Program-made: the position numbers and the translations under genes | DNA from: Balneolaceae bacterium | GTDB lineage: Bacteria > Bacteroidota > Rhodothermia > Balneolales > Balneolaceae | Direction: 5' to 3' | Assembly: GCA_007693395.1 (NCBI GenBank) | Contig: REDS01000104.1 | Span: 1 to 56,723 of the forward strand | Length of the DNA stretch: 56,723 nucleotides | Shown: piece by piece, positions 29,151 to 37,979 of the stretch | How positions within the stretch are numbered: the first letter of the stretch is position 1 | How the letters are laid out: each line of letters begins with the position of its first letter | The notes under the pieces: generated by a model | Seen by the model: only the letters and a program-made list of their open reading frames with translations | The model's database searches: none | Told to the model about the DNA's origin: nothing

Positions 29151-30089
29151 TCACATTTTCAACTTTACAAGCATATCATCCAGTTCATTTTGTCTGATGA
29201 TCTTTTCATCTGGCAGTAAATAATGCTCTCTCATTTTCCGGTGAGTTACCAGTGTGCCGGAGTAAAAGCTTTTTAAATCGTCAATTCTCTCCTTTATAAA
29301 TAATGAAGCAAACGTTTGATCTGATTTGGCCTGCAACTTTTCAAAACCGTCGATTAACTTTTCAGACCTTCCCGAGAACCATGCAATTAACGTTCCAAAA
29401 AACAGATCCTTATTTTTTGGTTTTATGTTTTCTAAGCGGAGAAAGAAGTGATTTGGTGCCAGATTTCTTACCAGCACAGTTGGCAAAAAATGTATCTCAT
29501 AAGTTTTGTTCTGCTCCAGCCATAGCAATTGCAAAAGCGCACCCAATGAATTTCTCACCCTCTTGTGGCCTTTAAAACAGCCAAATGTTACCGATTCATA
29601 TACGTTCTCATTTGGCAAAAATGATGGCATGTGAGTTGATTCAAACAATCCGGTATGCGAACTACGTTTATCCTGATCTGCTTCCTGAAACATGGACAAA
29701 TTGAAAAGTACCCCGCTCCTGTAAATTTTTAAATGGATGTAGTAATAAGCCTCTACAGATTTATTGGCATGGTTAAAGATCGGGCGATGCATTCTGATAA
29801 TTCTATTCTCCTCAAGAATCGCCTCTTTCTCTGTTGAAAGTACGGTGTAATCCCAGGATGAAATATTGCTAAGTACCTTTGCCTCTTTTAGGGTGGAATT
29901 GCCTGATTTAGCCCTTTTGTAAGTAAAAAGTCTTCTCCGAAGATTCTTTGCTTTTCCGGCATAAATTAATGTGCCTTGCCTATCAAAAAAGCGATAAACT
30001 CCCGGGAGGGTTGGTACATCTAAGAAAAGATCAGGCCCAAATTTCTCCTTTAGAAATGGCCCTGAGGTGAATAGAGCAGTTTGCGACAT
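29151..30089 (-). CDS. GIY-YIG nuclease domain protein
   Basis: A 312-residue protein with an N-terminal GIY-YIG domain at about 25-105: GVYRFFDRQGTLIYAGKAKNLRRRL contains the tyrosine pair and catalytic Arg, and EAILEENRIIRMHRPIFN the catalytic Glu. This resembles the incision half of UvrC and Cho, as well as the nuclease part of DnaQ fusions, but the rest (about 110-312) is not recognised and no RNase H-like UvrC domain is seen. An upstream GTG at 30110 adds seven residues; the ATG at 30089 follows an A-rich stretch and is preferred. Confidence 0.78.
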   Translation of the reverse strand: MSQTALFTSGPFLKEKFGPDLFLDVPTLPGVYRFFDRQGTLIYAGKAKNLRRRLFTYKRAKSGNSTLKEAKVLSNISSWDYTVLSTEKEAILEENRIIRMHRPIFNHANKSVEAYYYIHLKIYRSGVLFNLSMFQEADQDKRSSHTGLFESTHMPSFLPNENVYESVTFGCFKGHKRVRNSLGALLQLLWLEQNKTYEIHFLPTVLVRNLAPNHFFLRLENIKPKNKDLFFGTLIAWFSGRSEKLIDGFEKLQAKSDQTFASLFIKERIDDLKSFYSGTLVTHRKMREHYLLPDEKIIRQNELDDMLVKLKM

Positions 30090-30185
30090 ATTTTCAAGAT
30101 TTGTTGACACCGAACTGCCAAAAATCTATTAAAACAGAGTGACGTCATGTTGTCACATCACATCTTTTTCGCAAAAAAATCTGAA

Positions 30186-30737
30186 TTAATTGCTGAATAC
30201 CTCAATCAAAAATAAAATATGGTCAGATAGGTCCGTTTCAATTAACTCTGCACCCTTTTGAATGTCTTCCCTTGGTACATTGGCAGCAAATCTCTTGTCT
30301 TTCAGTTTTTTTCGAACTGATTTTACCTTCATATCATCAAAACCGTTTGGACGCATCAGGGCAACGGCATTCATAAATCCGGAGATTTCGTCACAAGCAA
30401 ACAGATATCTCTCCAATTCACTTTCAGGCTCTTTTCCTGTTCGTTCCGGTGCGTGCGCATGAATGGCAGCAATCACCTCAATTGCGTAACCCAAAGGCGG
30501 TAAAATTTCTTGAACTGCTTTTTTTGGATGTTCTTCGGGATATTTTTCCCAATCCAGATCGTGCAGCAAGCCTGCAGTCCACCAGTATTCTGTCACTCTT
30601 TTACTTTTTCCAAGTTTTACTGCGTAAGCTTCCATAGCAGTGGCAACCATCTCAGAATGTTGCCTCAGGCTTTCCGATTCAATGTAAGAATAAAGCAGTT
30701 TTTGAGAGAAATCTCTGTTCGGCAGTTGCTCTATCAT
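30186..30737 (-). CDS. HD-domain hydrolase
   Basis: A 183-residue HD phosphohydrolase. HSEMVATAMEAYA gives the first metal His, GLLHDLDWEKYPEEHP the HD pair (about 52-53), and IHAHAPERTG plus FACDEISGFMNAV the remaining metal ligands. Related proteins are annotated as HDIG-domain hydrolases with unknown phosphate substrates. Its start overlaps the TM2-protein stop as ATGA, so the TM2 protein and the hydrolase are translated together. Confidence 0.85.
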   Translation of the reverse strand: MIEQLPNRDFSQKLLYSYIESESLRQHSEMVATAMEAYAVKLGKSKRVTEYWWTAGLLHDLDWEKYPEEHPKKAVQEILPPLGYAIEVIAAIHAHAPERTGKEPESELERYLFACDEISGFMNAVALMRPNGFDDMKVKSVRKKLKDKRFAANVPREDIQKGAELIETDLSDHILFLIEVFSN

Positions 30738-31081
30738 AAATTTAAATCTTTTAACGTTTCCTTTGCAATCTTTCGGTTATACTCAAAAGCAAAATTTTTG
30801 TAGTTAATCATATCAACAATAGTACCGATAAAACAGAGGCCTGCAGTTAAAAAGTATAGAATGCCCATACCGATATGGCCAACAAAAAAGCGGTGCACAC
30901 CAGCTACACCGATTAAGCCAATTAGAGCGAGCACAAGTAAGAGCACAGGGTCTCTTCTTCTCGATCTGTAAATCGCAGCAAAGGTTTTGGCTTTCTCATC
31001 GGTCATTTCCTCAATAATCATGCTAACGTATTGAGACTCATCTCCTTCAAGCTCAGGAAGCAGTGTGAATATTTTTTTCAT
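30734..31081 (-). CDS. TM2 domain-containing membrane protein
   Basis: A 115-residue protein with an N-terminal cytosolic part and a TM2 domain at about 40-100: two helices joined by a short loop, with GVAGVHRFFVGHIGMGILYFLTAG matching the G-x-HRFY-x-G signature. The function of TM2 proteins in bacteria is not known. It overlaps the DUF2752 gene upstream by 29 bases and the HD gene downstream by four, forming a compact three-gene set. Confidence 0.85.
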   Translation of the reverse strand: MKKIFTLLPELEGDESQYVSMIIEEMTDEKAKTFAAIYRSRRRDPVLLLVLALIGLIGVAGVHRFFVGHIGMGILYFLTAGLCFIGTIVDMINYKNFAFEYNRKIAKETLKDLNL

Positions 31082-31388
31082 TGTTCATCTCCGTTTTATA
31101 GGTTTTGTTTCTTTTTAAAATGTGCCCAATTCTTCCCAGAAGCACAAAAACGGCAACTATTCCTGCAGGATGCATCGCCAGGGAGGCCTGAAAATCTCCC
31201 CGGAAAAGATAAGCTACTGATCTTCCAAGGCCGCAGCCGGGGCAAAATGTAAACCCGAATCTGTCAATTATACAAAAGGAAGCTCTTTGAGCAGCCGGAT
31301 CAATAAACGCCATAAGCAACAACGCAGCGGCTAGAACAAGCCATTCAAAATGCAAAAAAAAGTAATATTTATATGATCGCGATCGCAA
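31053..31388 (-). CDS. DUF2752 membrane protein
   Basis: A small membrane protein (111 residues) with three hydrophobic segments. The DUF2752 signature FCPGCGLGRSVAYLFRGDFQASLAMHPAG lies at about 47-75, including the CPGCG cysteines. Only a TTG at 31388, or a second TTG 11 codons later, is available as start, since the first ATG falls inside the first helix. It often accompanies TM2 proteins in this phylum (recall). It is divergent from the TonB receptor with 51 bases between. Confidence 0.7.
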   Translation of the reverse strand: MRSRSYKYYFFLHFEWLVLAAALLLMAFIDPAAQRASFCIIDRFGFTFCPGCGLGRSVAYLFRGDFQASLAMHPAGIVAVFVLLGRIGHILKRNKTYKTEMNNEKNIHTAS

Positions 31389-31439
31389 TTTGCCGATTTT
31401 TATGTTGTTCGTTCAAACGATATAAATAAAAAACAATAG

Positions 31440-33479
31440 ATGAAATCAACAATACGTAAGTTCACTTTAAAAGTTTTTCTCTTCCCGCTGCTATTTTTTT
31501 TCTTATCAACTTCACTCTTTGCTCAGGAAAGTTCAACAGACACACTTACTGTTCAACTCGATGAGATTCAGGTGGAAGCAGCTCATTCATCAATAACCAT
31601 TGGCAGATCTCCGGTTTCGGTAAGTTTTCTGAACCGCTCTGAGGCCGACATCACCGCCAGGCCTGCTGTTACTATGGATGAACTTACGTTTACGCTACCC
31701 GGAATTTGGATTAGTAACCGGGAAAACGCCGCATTGGGCGAGCGAATGACCGTGCGCGGAATGGGCTGGCGGAGCCCGTTTGGCTTGCGTGGTGTTATGG
31801 TAGTGCTTGATGATATTCCCCTAACTGTAGCTGACGGTCAAACGATCATGAATATGGTTGATCCTGCAATGGTGCAATCTATTGAGCTCTTGAGGGGACC
31901 TTCTGCCACCTATTGGGGTAATAGCAGTGGTGGTGTTCTCTATATGCGTACGCGTCCGCCGGCTGACTCGCCAAGACTTATGATGCGTAGTTTTGGAGGG
32001 GCTTACAATACAATGAAGTACGAAGCACGCTGGCATGATACCATCGGAGGTGTGCGCTGGAATGCCTATGGATCATATTTTGAATCAGATGGCTTTAGGG
32101 ATCACAGCGCTTCAGAATTAATAAGAGCCGGAGTTTCTGCAGGATTCGATCTTTCTGCAAACTCTTCACTTGAAACACGCATTGCTTTTTCCGGTATGCC
32201 AAAAGCACAGCATCCCGGTTCCCTGCCAGCCGATGATGCACTAAACAGCCCATCTATGGCATGGCCAGCCTTTGTAGATGCCGGTGCAGGTAAAGATTTT
32301 ATGCAGTGGATGGCATCAACAAGATACCTTTATAGTACAGGTTCAGGCCTTTTAACAGTTTCAGCTCACGGTACCCTTCGTGATTTTAATAACCCGCTTC
32401 TGCCTAATGTAGGCTACATTATTGTAGATCGTGTTGCTGGTGGTTCAAGAGCCACGTACGATTTCGATAATTTACCATTCAACCTTCAGGTTGGTGGTGA
32501 ATTAAAATTTCAACGGGATGAGAGAGAACAGCGAAACAATGTGAACGGGCAGCCAGGAAATCAGCTCAGCATCGATCAAACTGATAAAGTGTTTAACCAG
32601 GCACTGTTTGCACAAACCGCTTTTGAGCTGAACAGGTTAACGCTAAATATTGGTTTACGTGCAGACAGAATGGTTTTTGGTGTTGATGATTTTCTTGAAA
32701 ATGAAGACTCAAATCGCTCCTTTCTTACTATAAATCCCAGTGTGGGCATCAATTACGATCTGAACAATGCTCGTCTTTTTGCAAGCATCAGCTCATCGTT
32801 CGATGCACCAACTACAACTGAATTTAAAAACAGGCCCGGTGGTGGTACTGGATTTAACCCGGACCTTCTCCCGGAACGCACCATTGGAGCTGAAGCAGGC
32901 CTCCGGGGAACAATAAATAGCAATCGCATTCAATATGATATCACCCTCTTTGGGCTCAACATCACTGATTTAATTGTACCGTTTCAGGAGATTGATGGCG
33001 GGCCCACTCTCTTCAGAAATGAGGGGAATACAGTGCACTATGGTCTTGAATCTCATATCCGTTTTTATCCGGGCCAACGCTATTCTGTTGATGTTATGTA
33101 CACCTGGATCAATGCTGAATTTGCTGATGGTGAATTCGAAGGAAATGAAATACCCGGTGTAGCTCCACACAGAATTGGTACAATGTTAACCGGCCGGTTT
33201 GGGGAGCATACAATTATAACTGATGTGGAGTGGATTGGGGAATACTTTGCCGACAGTGCAAACAGCGCCTCTAATGAATCTTACTTTTTAATAAACGGAC
33301 GTTGGTCTTTCGCCGGCCTACATTTTGATACGTGGAGATTACAGCCTTTTGTATCCGTTCAAAACATATTTAATCAACGCTATAATACTTCTGTTTCTGT
33401 TAATGCCTTTGGAGGGAGATATTTTGAGCCGGGCAGTAACAGAAATGTTAGGGCCGGAATAAGGCTCGATGTTTTTTAG
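31440..33479 (+). CDS. TonB-dependent outer membrane receptor
   Basis: A 679-residue outer-membrane barrel for energised uptake of a large ligand, probably a siderophore or metal complex. A signal peptide ends near residue 28 (SLFAQ). The plug domain follows (about 45-175) with VTMDELTFTLPGIWI, RGMGWRSPFGLRG and IELLRGPSATYWGNSSGGVLYMRT. The beta barrel fills the rest and ends in the terminal aromatic residue (DVF) typical for barrel assembly. No SusD partner or carboxypeptidase-like N-terminal domain is present, so it is not a SusC type. The ligand cannot be assigned. Confidence 0.92.
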   Translation: MKSTIRKFTLKVFLFPLLFFFLSTSLFAQESSTDTLTVQLDEIQVEAAHSSITIGRSPVSVSFLNRSEADITARPAVTMDELTFTLPGIWISNRENAALGERMTVRGMGWRSPFGLRGVMVVLDDIPLTVADGQTIMNMVDPAMVQSIELLRGPSATYWGNSSGGVLYMRTRPPADSPRLMMRSFGGAYNTMKYEARWHDTIGGVRWNAYGSYFESDGFRDHSASELIRAGVSAGFDLSANSSLETRIAFSGMPKAQHPGSLPADDALNSPSMAWPAFVDAGAGKDFMQWMASTRYLYSTGSGLLTVSAHGTLRDFNNPLLPNVGYIIVDRVAGGSRATYDFDNLPFNLQVGGELKFQRDEREQRNNVNGQPGNQLSIDQTDKVFNQALFAQTAFELNRLTLNIGLRADRMVFGVDDFLENEDSNRSFLTINPSVGINYDLNNARLFASISSSFDAPTTTEFKNRPGGGTGFNPDLLPERTIGAEAGLRGTINSNRIQYDITLFGLNITDLIVPFQEIDGGPTLFRNEGNTVHYGLESHIRFYPGQRYSVDVMYTWINAEFADGEFEGNEIPGVAPHRIGTMLTGRFGEHTIITDVEWIGEYFADSANSASNESYFLINGRWSFAGLHFDTWRLQPFVSVQNIFNQRYNTSVSVNAFGGRYFEPGSNRNVRAGIRLDVF

Positions 33480-33558
33480 ACTGACATTGCTGAATGTGTG
33501 AAAAAAAGATTCACAGAGTACTGTTTTTACGAGATTTTTACACATTTTATAAACTTTA

Positions 33559-33589
33559 TTGCTAAAAACAATAGTCTGAACTATCTTAG
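33559..33589 (+). promoter_or_regulatory. Candidate promoter of the cold-shock gene
   Basis: TTG at 33559-33561 and TATCTTAG at 33582-33589 are separated by 20 bases and fit the Bacteroidota promoter pattern TTG-N20-TAnnTTTG with one mismatch. Transcription would start near 33594, giving a leader of about 75 bases. Confidence 0.45.
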
Positions 33590-33645
33590 CCATTGATGGT
33601 AATTGTTCTTGTTAAAAGAATTATGCTGTTGTTAACTATCAATGG
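33590..33645 (+). promoter_or_regulatory. Structured 5' leader of the cold-shock gene
   Basis: CCATTGATGGT (33590-33600) can pair with ACTATCAATGG (33635-33645) in 11 pairs including one G-T. The enclosed loop contains a second small hairpin (TTCTT against AAGAA around 33605-33620). Leaders of cold-shock genes often fold this way and act as RNA thermosensors; this is inference from the fold and position. Confidence 0.45.
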
Positions 33646-33668
33646 GAACTTAGTTGGGAATTATATTT

Positions 33669-33881
33669 ATGGAAAACCGTGAAGTTGGAACCGTTAAATG
33701 GTTTCATAATGGTAAAGGTTACGGATTCATTACCAGAGAGGGTGGTGAAGATGTTTTTGTTCATTACTCAGAAATACAGAGTGACGGCTTCAGAAAGCTC
33801 ACCGAAGGGGAAAAAGTTGAATTTACTCTGGCTGACGGAGATAAAGGCCTTCAGGCTAAAGAAGTAATACCATTACAGTAA
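33669..33881 (+). CDS. cspA: Cold-shock protein, CspA family
   Basis: A 70-residue single-stranded nucleic-acid chaperone with the cold-shock OB fold. [30 protein letters not shown] carries RNP1 (KGYGFI) and RNP2 (VFVHY), all in place. The frame is open from a TTG at 33654, but [11 protein letters not shown] from the ATG at 33669 is the family-like start. The long leader and own promoter suggest post-transcriptional control. Confidence 0.95.
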   Translation: MENREVGTVKWFHNGKGYGFITREGGEDVFVHYSEIQSDGFRKLTEGEKVEFTLADGDKGLQAKEVIPLQ

Positions 33882-33938
33882 TCTAAGGGCAAATACAGAT
33901 CATTATTATCAATCTGTTAGCACATCTCTCCTAAAGCG

Positions 33939-34265
33939 ATGCAATGGCTTAAGCATGTAACGGTTGACCTCATAACCACCATTGTTATCGCAATTGTAGT
34001 TTTTCTTGATGAAACTGAGGTGTTGGAGTATGTTCTTTATACATATACAGTACTTATGGTTTTAGCGAGATCATTCACTCTGTTTAGCAGTGATTTTCGC
34101 CAGATTACACGAAAAAAAGTTTCTCAGGCACCCGATTGGATATATCATACACTTTACGCACTAAACGTACTTTTTCTGGCTTGGGGTGCTTTTTTTCTCA
34201 CTGCTGCAGCCTGGGTATTTATATGGGGTGTGGCTGCTTACATTTCTCATAGAAAAGAGCTGTAA
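33939..34265 (+). CDS. Unknown small membrane protein
   Basis: I do not recognise this 108-residue protein. It has four hydrophobic segments (about 8-25, 30-50, 68-85 and 85-101) with a basic loop RQITRKKVS between the second and third, so it is probably a four-helix inner-membrane protein. The ATG at 33939 is the first in frame. It stands 57 bases after the cold-shock gene and 97 before msrB. Confidence 0.6.
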   Translation: MQWLKHVTVDLITTIVIAIVVFLDETEVLEYVLYTYTVLMVLARSFTLFSSDFRQITRKKVSQAPDWIYHTLYALNVLFLAWGAFFLTAAAWVFIWGVAAYISHRKEL

Positions 34266-34362
34266 CCACTCTGCCGTACAGCAGTTACATTTTGTAAGAT
34301 TTGGCTCTTGAATAATGAATGCAGTATCGCTCCGTTTTGTTTACTTCTCAAAGTAAACATTT

Positions 34363-34923
34363 ATGAAAAATCTACCCCTTTTACCACTTTTGCTTTTCTT
34401 AATTGCTGCTTGTGATACTCAAGGACAAAATCCTGTTGTAACACAAGAAGATCACACATATTTTTTAAACCAAATCACCTATCAATCTGCCATGGCCGAT
34501 TCAACCAATGAAGATAAAGTAGTTCGCACTGATGAAGAGTGGAGACAGCGCCTCACATCCGAAGAGTATCGTATACTGCGGAATAACGGCACTGAAATTC
34601 CTTTTATGAATAAGTATAACAGCCACTACGAAGATGGTGTATACATATGTAAGGGATGCGGACAACCACTATTTCATTCAGATACTAAATATAACAGCCG
34701 CTCCGGCTGGCCAAGTTACTGGGCCCCCATTCGCGAGGATGCCGTCGATGAAAAAGAAGATAGAAGCTTCTTCATGGTACGAACGGAGATTGTCTGCAGC
34801 AGGTGCGATTCTCACCTCGGCCATGTTTTTGATGATGGCCCTGAGCCCACCGGTTTACGCTATTGCATGAACTCCGCTGCGTTACACTTTGTACCTAAAG
34901 AAAGCAGTAAGGAAGAGAGTTAA
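34363..34923 (+). CDS. msrB: Peptide methionine-R-sulfoxide reductase, lipoprotein form
   Basis: It reduces methionine-R-sulfoxide in oxidised proteins. A lipoprotein signal (LLLFLIAAC, Cys17) places it in the periplasm or on the outer membrane. The MsrB domain at about 55-178 has structural zinc cysteines in YICKGCG and IVCSRCDSHLGHVFDDGP, and the catalytic cysteine in RYCMNSAAL. A recycling cysteine, if used, is not obvious. A periplasmic thioredoxin-like partner is needed, and none is encoded nearby. Confidence 0.93.
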   Translation: MKNLPLLPLLLFLIAACDTQGQNPVVTQEDHTYFLNQITYQSAMADSTNEDKVVRTDEEWRQRLTSEEYRILRNNGTEIPFMNKYNSHYEDGVYICKGCGQPLFHSDTKYNSRSGWPSYWAPIREDAVDEKEDRSFFMVRTEIVCSRCDSHLGHVFDDGPEPTGLRYCMNSAALHFVPKESSKEES

Positions 34924-34990
34924 CCAGAATAAGTTACCATAGTTAATCTGAACCGATAGCATCTTTCAGCTTAAATTTTAAAGCATCGCT

Positions 34991-35464
34991 ATGAAGTTTT
35001 TTGACCGTTATGATCCCATTATTACCAGATCAATGGCCAAATATGGCATCTATGCGCTTCGCTTAAGTATAGGATTGATCTTCATCTGGTTTGGTGCACT
35101 GAAATTCTTTCCGGGTTTTAGCCCTGCTGAGGAACTTGCAATCTCAACCATTGAAATTCTCACATTTGGTTTTGTTGCCCCTTCTGTTGCACAATTTTTA
35201 CTCGCTCTTTTTGAAGTTACCATAGGTATACTCCTGCTGTTTGGAAAATTTGTGAGGGTTACCATACTCCTTTTACTTGTACAGATGGCGGGTACAATGA
35301 GCCCAATTTTCCTATTTCCTGATATTGTTTTTGCAAACCCGCCGCTTGTTCTTACCATCGAAGGCCAGTACATCTTCAAAAACTTTGTTGTGATAAGTGC
35401 AGCTATTGTAATTGGTGCCACAGCACGCGGAGGCTATCTGCGTTCTGAACCGGATATTGTTTAG
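34991..35464 (+). CDS. DUF417/YkgB-like membrane protein
   Basis: A 157-residue membrane protein of the DoxX-related DUF417 type, with four helices at about 20-40, 62-84, 88-108 and 128-145. LRLSIGLIFIWFGALKFFPGFSPAEELA is close to the DUF417 opening. Its role is unknown; related proteins are induced by reactive chlorine in Escherichia coli (RclC), which would fit with the msrB gene just upstream. That link is inference. Confidence 0.75.
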   Translation: MKFFDRYDPIITRSMAKYGIYALRLSIGLIFIWFGALKFFPGFSPAEELAISTIEILTFGFVAPSVAQFLLALFEVTIGILLLFGKFVRVTILLLLVQMAGTMSPIFLFPDIVFANPPLVLTIEGQYIFKNFVVISAAIVIGATARGGYLRSEPDIV

Positions 35465-35529
35465 ATTTACTCTGATCAGTTAGTAAATTTCTTACTGTCT
35501 GCCTGAGTTAAATTCAAACGAAAATCATT

Positions 35530-36081
35530 ATGGAAAATCCAACTAAACCGCACCGTGCACATCAACTTATTGAAGCAAAGTTTGACCCCAGGCTGAAAAT
35601 CTACACATTCTGGGGTACCACTATTTTTCTGATAATTACTATTATTGGCATTGTTTTGCTTCCTTTTTGGCTCATTTTCGGTAACATTTATATAAACAGA
35701 CACTTTAACAGCCTTTTCTGCGAACTTACCACGAGAGCGCTCCACTTTAAAAAAGGCGTCTGGTTCCAAACGGAACGAACCATTCCTCTCGACAAAATTC
35801 AGGATCTTACTTTCAAGGAGGGGCCGGTACTTCGATATTTTGGGCTAAGCTATTTGAAAGTTGAAACAGCCGGGCAGAGCGTTCAGGGAGGTGCAGACAT
35901 GTCATTAACCGGAATTATCGACGCGCGTAAATTCCGGGAGATGGTACTCGACCAGCGTGACAAAATTACCGATAAAGCCGGTAACAGTTCTCCCGCAATC
36001 CAAAGTGAAGAGAATAATCTCATACCGCTGCTGAATGAGATTCACAAAACGCTTAAGAGTATTGAACAGAAAGTGGACTAA
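35530..36081 (+). CDS. Bacterial PH (bPH2) domain membrane protein
   Basis: A 183-residue protein with a short cytosolic N-terminus, two transmembrane helices (about 30-55) and a bPH2 domain of the YdbS/YdbT type at about 60-140, with LTTRALHFKKGVWFQTERTIPLDKIQDLTFKEG. A Ser/Asn-rich tail follows. The function of this family is unknown. Its stop lies three bases from that of the NSS transporter, which is on the opposite strand. Confidence 0.8.
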   Translation: MENPTKPHRAHQLIEAKFDPRLKIYTFWGTTIFLIITIIGIVLLPFWLIFGNIYINRHFNSLFCELTTRALHFKKGVWFQTERTIPLDKIQDLTFKEGPVLRYFGLSYLKVETAGQSVQGGADMSLTGIIDARKFREMVLDQRDKITDKAGNSSPAIQSEENNLIPLLNEIHKTLKSIEQKVD

Positions 36082-36084
36082 ATT

Positions 36085-37584
36085 TTAATTCAACATGGTT
36101 TTAGAAGCAATCTTTCTGTTGTAGAATTTAAAAAGTACCATAACTACTCCCCACTGTACAAAAACTGTTGCCACTGAAAACGGACTTAACGGATTGTACC
36201 ATGTATCAGGTGCGAAAGTTGTAGCACTCAAGTAAATCCACCAGCTTAAAAGTGTAACCACCTGAACCGGTATCACATATTTGATGATCAATACCCACCA
36301 TTTCCCAAGTTTTACTCTGCTTTCTTCTGTATTTACAAGTGTTTTTCTGAATTTATCGGCGCCAAAAGTAATTACTGCAAACGAAATAAATCCACCGGAT
36401 AGCATCAGGCCAACGCCCCACACAAAGTCCTGATTTGCAAAAATATCAAGTGAGATAGCTGATGGAAGGCCAAAAACAAAGCCCGCACTGCAAACAGCGA
36501 TCGTTGCCTTCTTACGGGTAATGCCCATATCAACAAAAACTTTGGTGGCAAGTTCAATCATAGAGATGAGCGAGCTAAAGGCAGCAAATGTAAGCCCGAG
36601 AAAGAAAAGAATGGCAAAAAACTTTCCCCCTGCCATATCATTAAAGAGTTGCGGCATCCACATAAACGTTAAGCCCGTTGATGCAGGGCCGGAATCCTTC
36701 ATCACATCTAAAATCTCGCTGTCGCTCATGCTTGCGCCGAGGGTACCAAAAACGGTTGAGAAAATGATCACAGCTGCCACAAGTGATACAATATTATTGC
36801 CAATCCCTGTCTGGAATGCACTTATGGTTATATCATCTTTCTTGCGCATATAGGCTCCGTAGGTGAGAATTAAACCCCACGCAGCACCGGTATCCCAGGC
36901 GTTTTGTGTGAGTGCTTCGAGCCATAAACCGGGCTGCTTTAATGTAGCCCAATCTGGTGTAAAGAGGTAAGCAACCCCGGCGCCACTGTTAGGCAGAGTC
37001 AGTGCTTTTATCAAAGAAATAACCAGTACCAAAAGCAGGGATGGAATTAGAATCATATTAATCCGTTCAATGCTCTTAACCCCTTTCAGAATGATTAAGC
37101 CGCCAAGAAAAATCATCATCGCATGAAAAATGGATGGCAGTGTTGAGCTTTGAAATCCGTTCCACACTACATTGGCTTCCTCAACATTTTGAGGAAGCGC
37201 TGAAATAATTGATTCAATTAAATAATATGCGCACCAGCCGGCAACTACGCTGTAGTAGAACATGATGGCTGTAGCCACAAAACCAATGAAGGAGCCCATC
37301 CAGGCAAACCTCTCCCCTGCCATTTTAATAAAAGAGCCGACCACTCCTTTGCGTCCATTTCTGCCAATGCCATATTCAGCAATAATCAGCGGTATCGACC
37401 AGATAAACAAAAAAACAATCCAGGCTATTAAAAATGCGCCGGCACCATCTTCCGTGCCATTTTGAGCGGCAATTCGCGGAAACCGCCAAATGTTTCCGGT
37501 TCCAACGGCAATTCCAAGTACACTAAGAATTAGTCCCCATTTTGTAGCAAAGCGTTCACCGGGCGGTTTTGGTGTGGAGTTCAT
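36085..37584 (-). CDS. Sodium-dependent transporter, NSS (SNF) family
   Basis: A LeuT-fold sodium symporter (499 residues, 11-12 helices) for an amino acid or related amine. Helix 1 carries the sodium and substrate site in GTGNIWRFPRIAAQNG at about 23-38, and the unwound helix 6 region is found at ALTQNAWDTGAAWG (about 226-239). An Asn-for-Phe type difference in the substrate pocket cannot be judged without a structure. No substrate is assigned. The start is ATG, and the 395-base gap upstream probably holds its promoter. Confidence 0.93.
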   Translation of the reverse strand: MNSTPKPPGERFATKWGLILSVLGIAVGTGNIWRFPRIAAQNGTEDGAGAFLIAWIVFLFIWSIPLIIAEYGIGRNGRKGVVGSFIKMAGERFAWMGSFIGFVATAIMFYYSVVAGWCAYYLIESIISALPQNVEEANVVWNGFQSSTLPSIFHAMMIFLGGLIILKGVKSIERINMILIPSLLLVLVISLIKALTLPNSGAGVAYLFTPDWATLKQPGLWLEALTQNAWDTGAAWGLILTYGAYMRKKDDITISAFQTGIGNNIVSLVAAVIIFSTVFGTLGASMSDSEILDVMKDSGPASTGLTFMWMPQLFNDMAGGKFFAILFFLGLTFAAFSSLISMIELATKVFVDMGITRKKATIAVCSAGFVFGLPSAISLDIFANQDFVWGVGLMLSGGFISFAVITFGADKFRKTLVNTEESRVKLGKWWVLIIKYVIPVQVVTLLSWWIYLSATTFAPDTWYNPLSPFSVATVFVQWGVVMVLFKFYNRKIASKTMLN

Positions 37585-37979
37585 GAATCTGATTTTTTAT
37601 AAAATTTACTCGCTTCGTTGATAACCAATTTTCAGCTTTTAAACAACCGGCTGTAACATCATTTAAATAGAATTCTGATTTGTTTTCTCCTTCGCGAAAC
37701 TGAACTGTTTAAGTGGAGAATACTTTCTGTAGATTTATCAAAGTATTGAGCAGAAAATGGTAGAACAAATTCCATTTAAGTATTAAGTAAATGTTGTGGC
37801 ATTGAAATCTCGCAACGATATAAACCAGCTATCAATAAACATTGCGCTTTCAAACAGCGATTCGGTATCTTAACCTGTTCTGAACTTTTTCAGAAATAAC
37901 TCATTCCGATTCATCGTTTACTGTCATTGAAAAGACGCTGAGATCGCACCGAATTAATACGCAATTGTAAAAGCCGAAC
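37585..37979. other. Intergenic region without a gene
   Basis: This 395-base divergent spacer between the NSS transporter and the DUF2723 gene carries no ORF I believe. One 7-bp hairpin, TTCTGAA (37878-37884) and TTCAGAA (37889-37895), is present without a T tract. It should hold the promoters of both neighbours, but I could not define them. Confidence 0.6.

Noticed and set aside
33498-33529. Hairpin with a T tract after the TonB receptor gene
   Set aside because: The stem has only six A/T-rich pairs and the T tract lies nine bases away, so termination is not convincing.
37878-37895. TTCTGAA/TTCAGAA hairpin as terminator or operator
   Set aside because: No T tract and no second copy, in a spacer between divergent genes; nothing supports a role.
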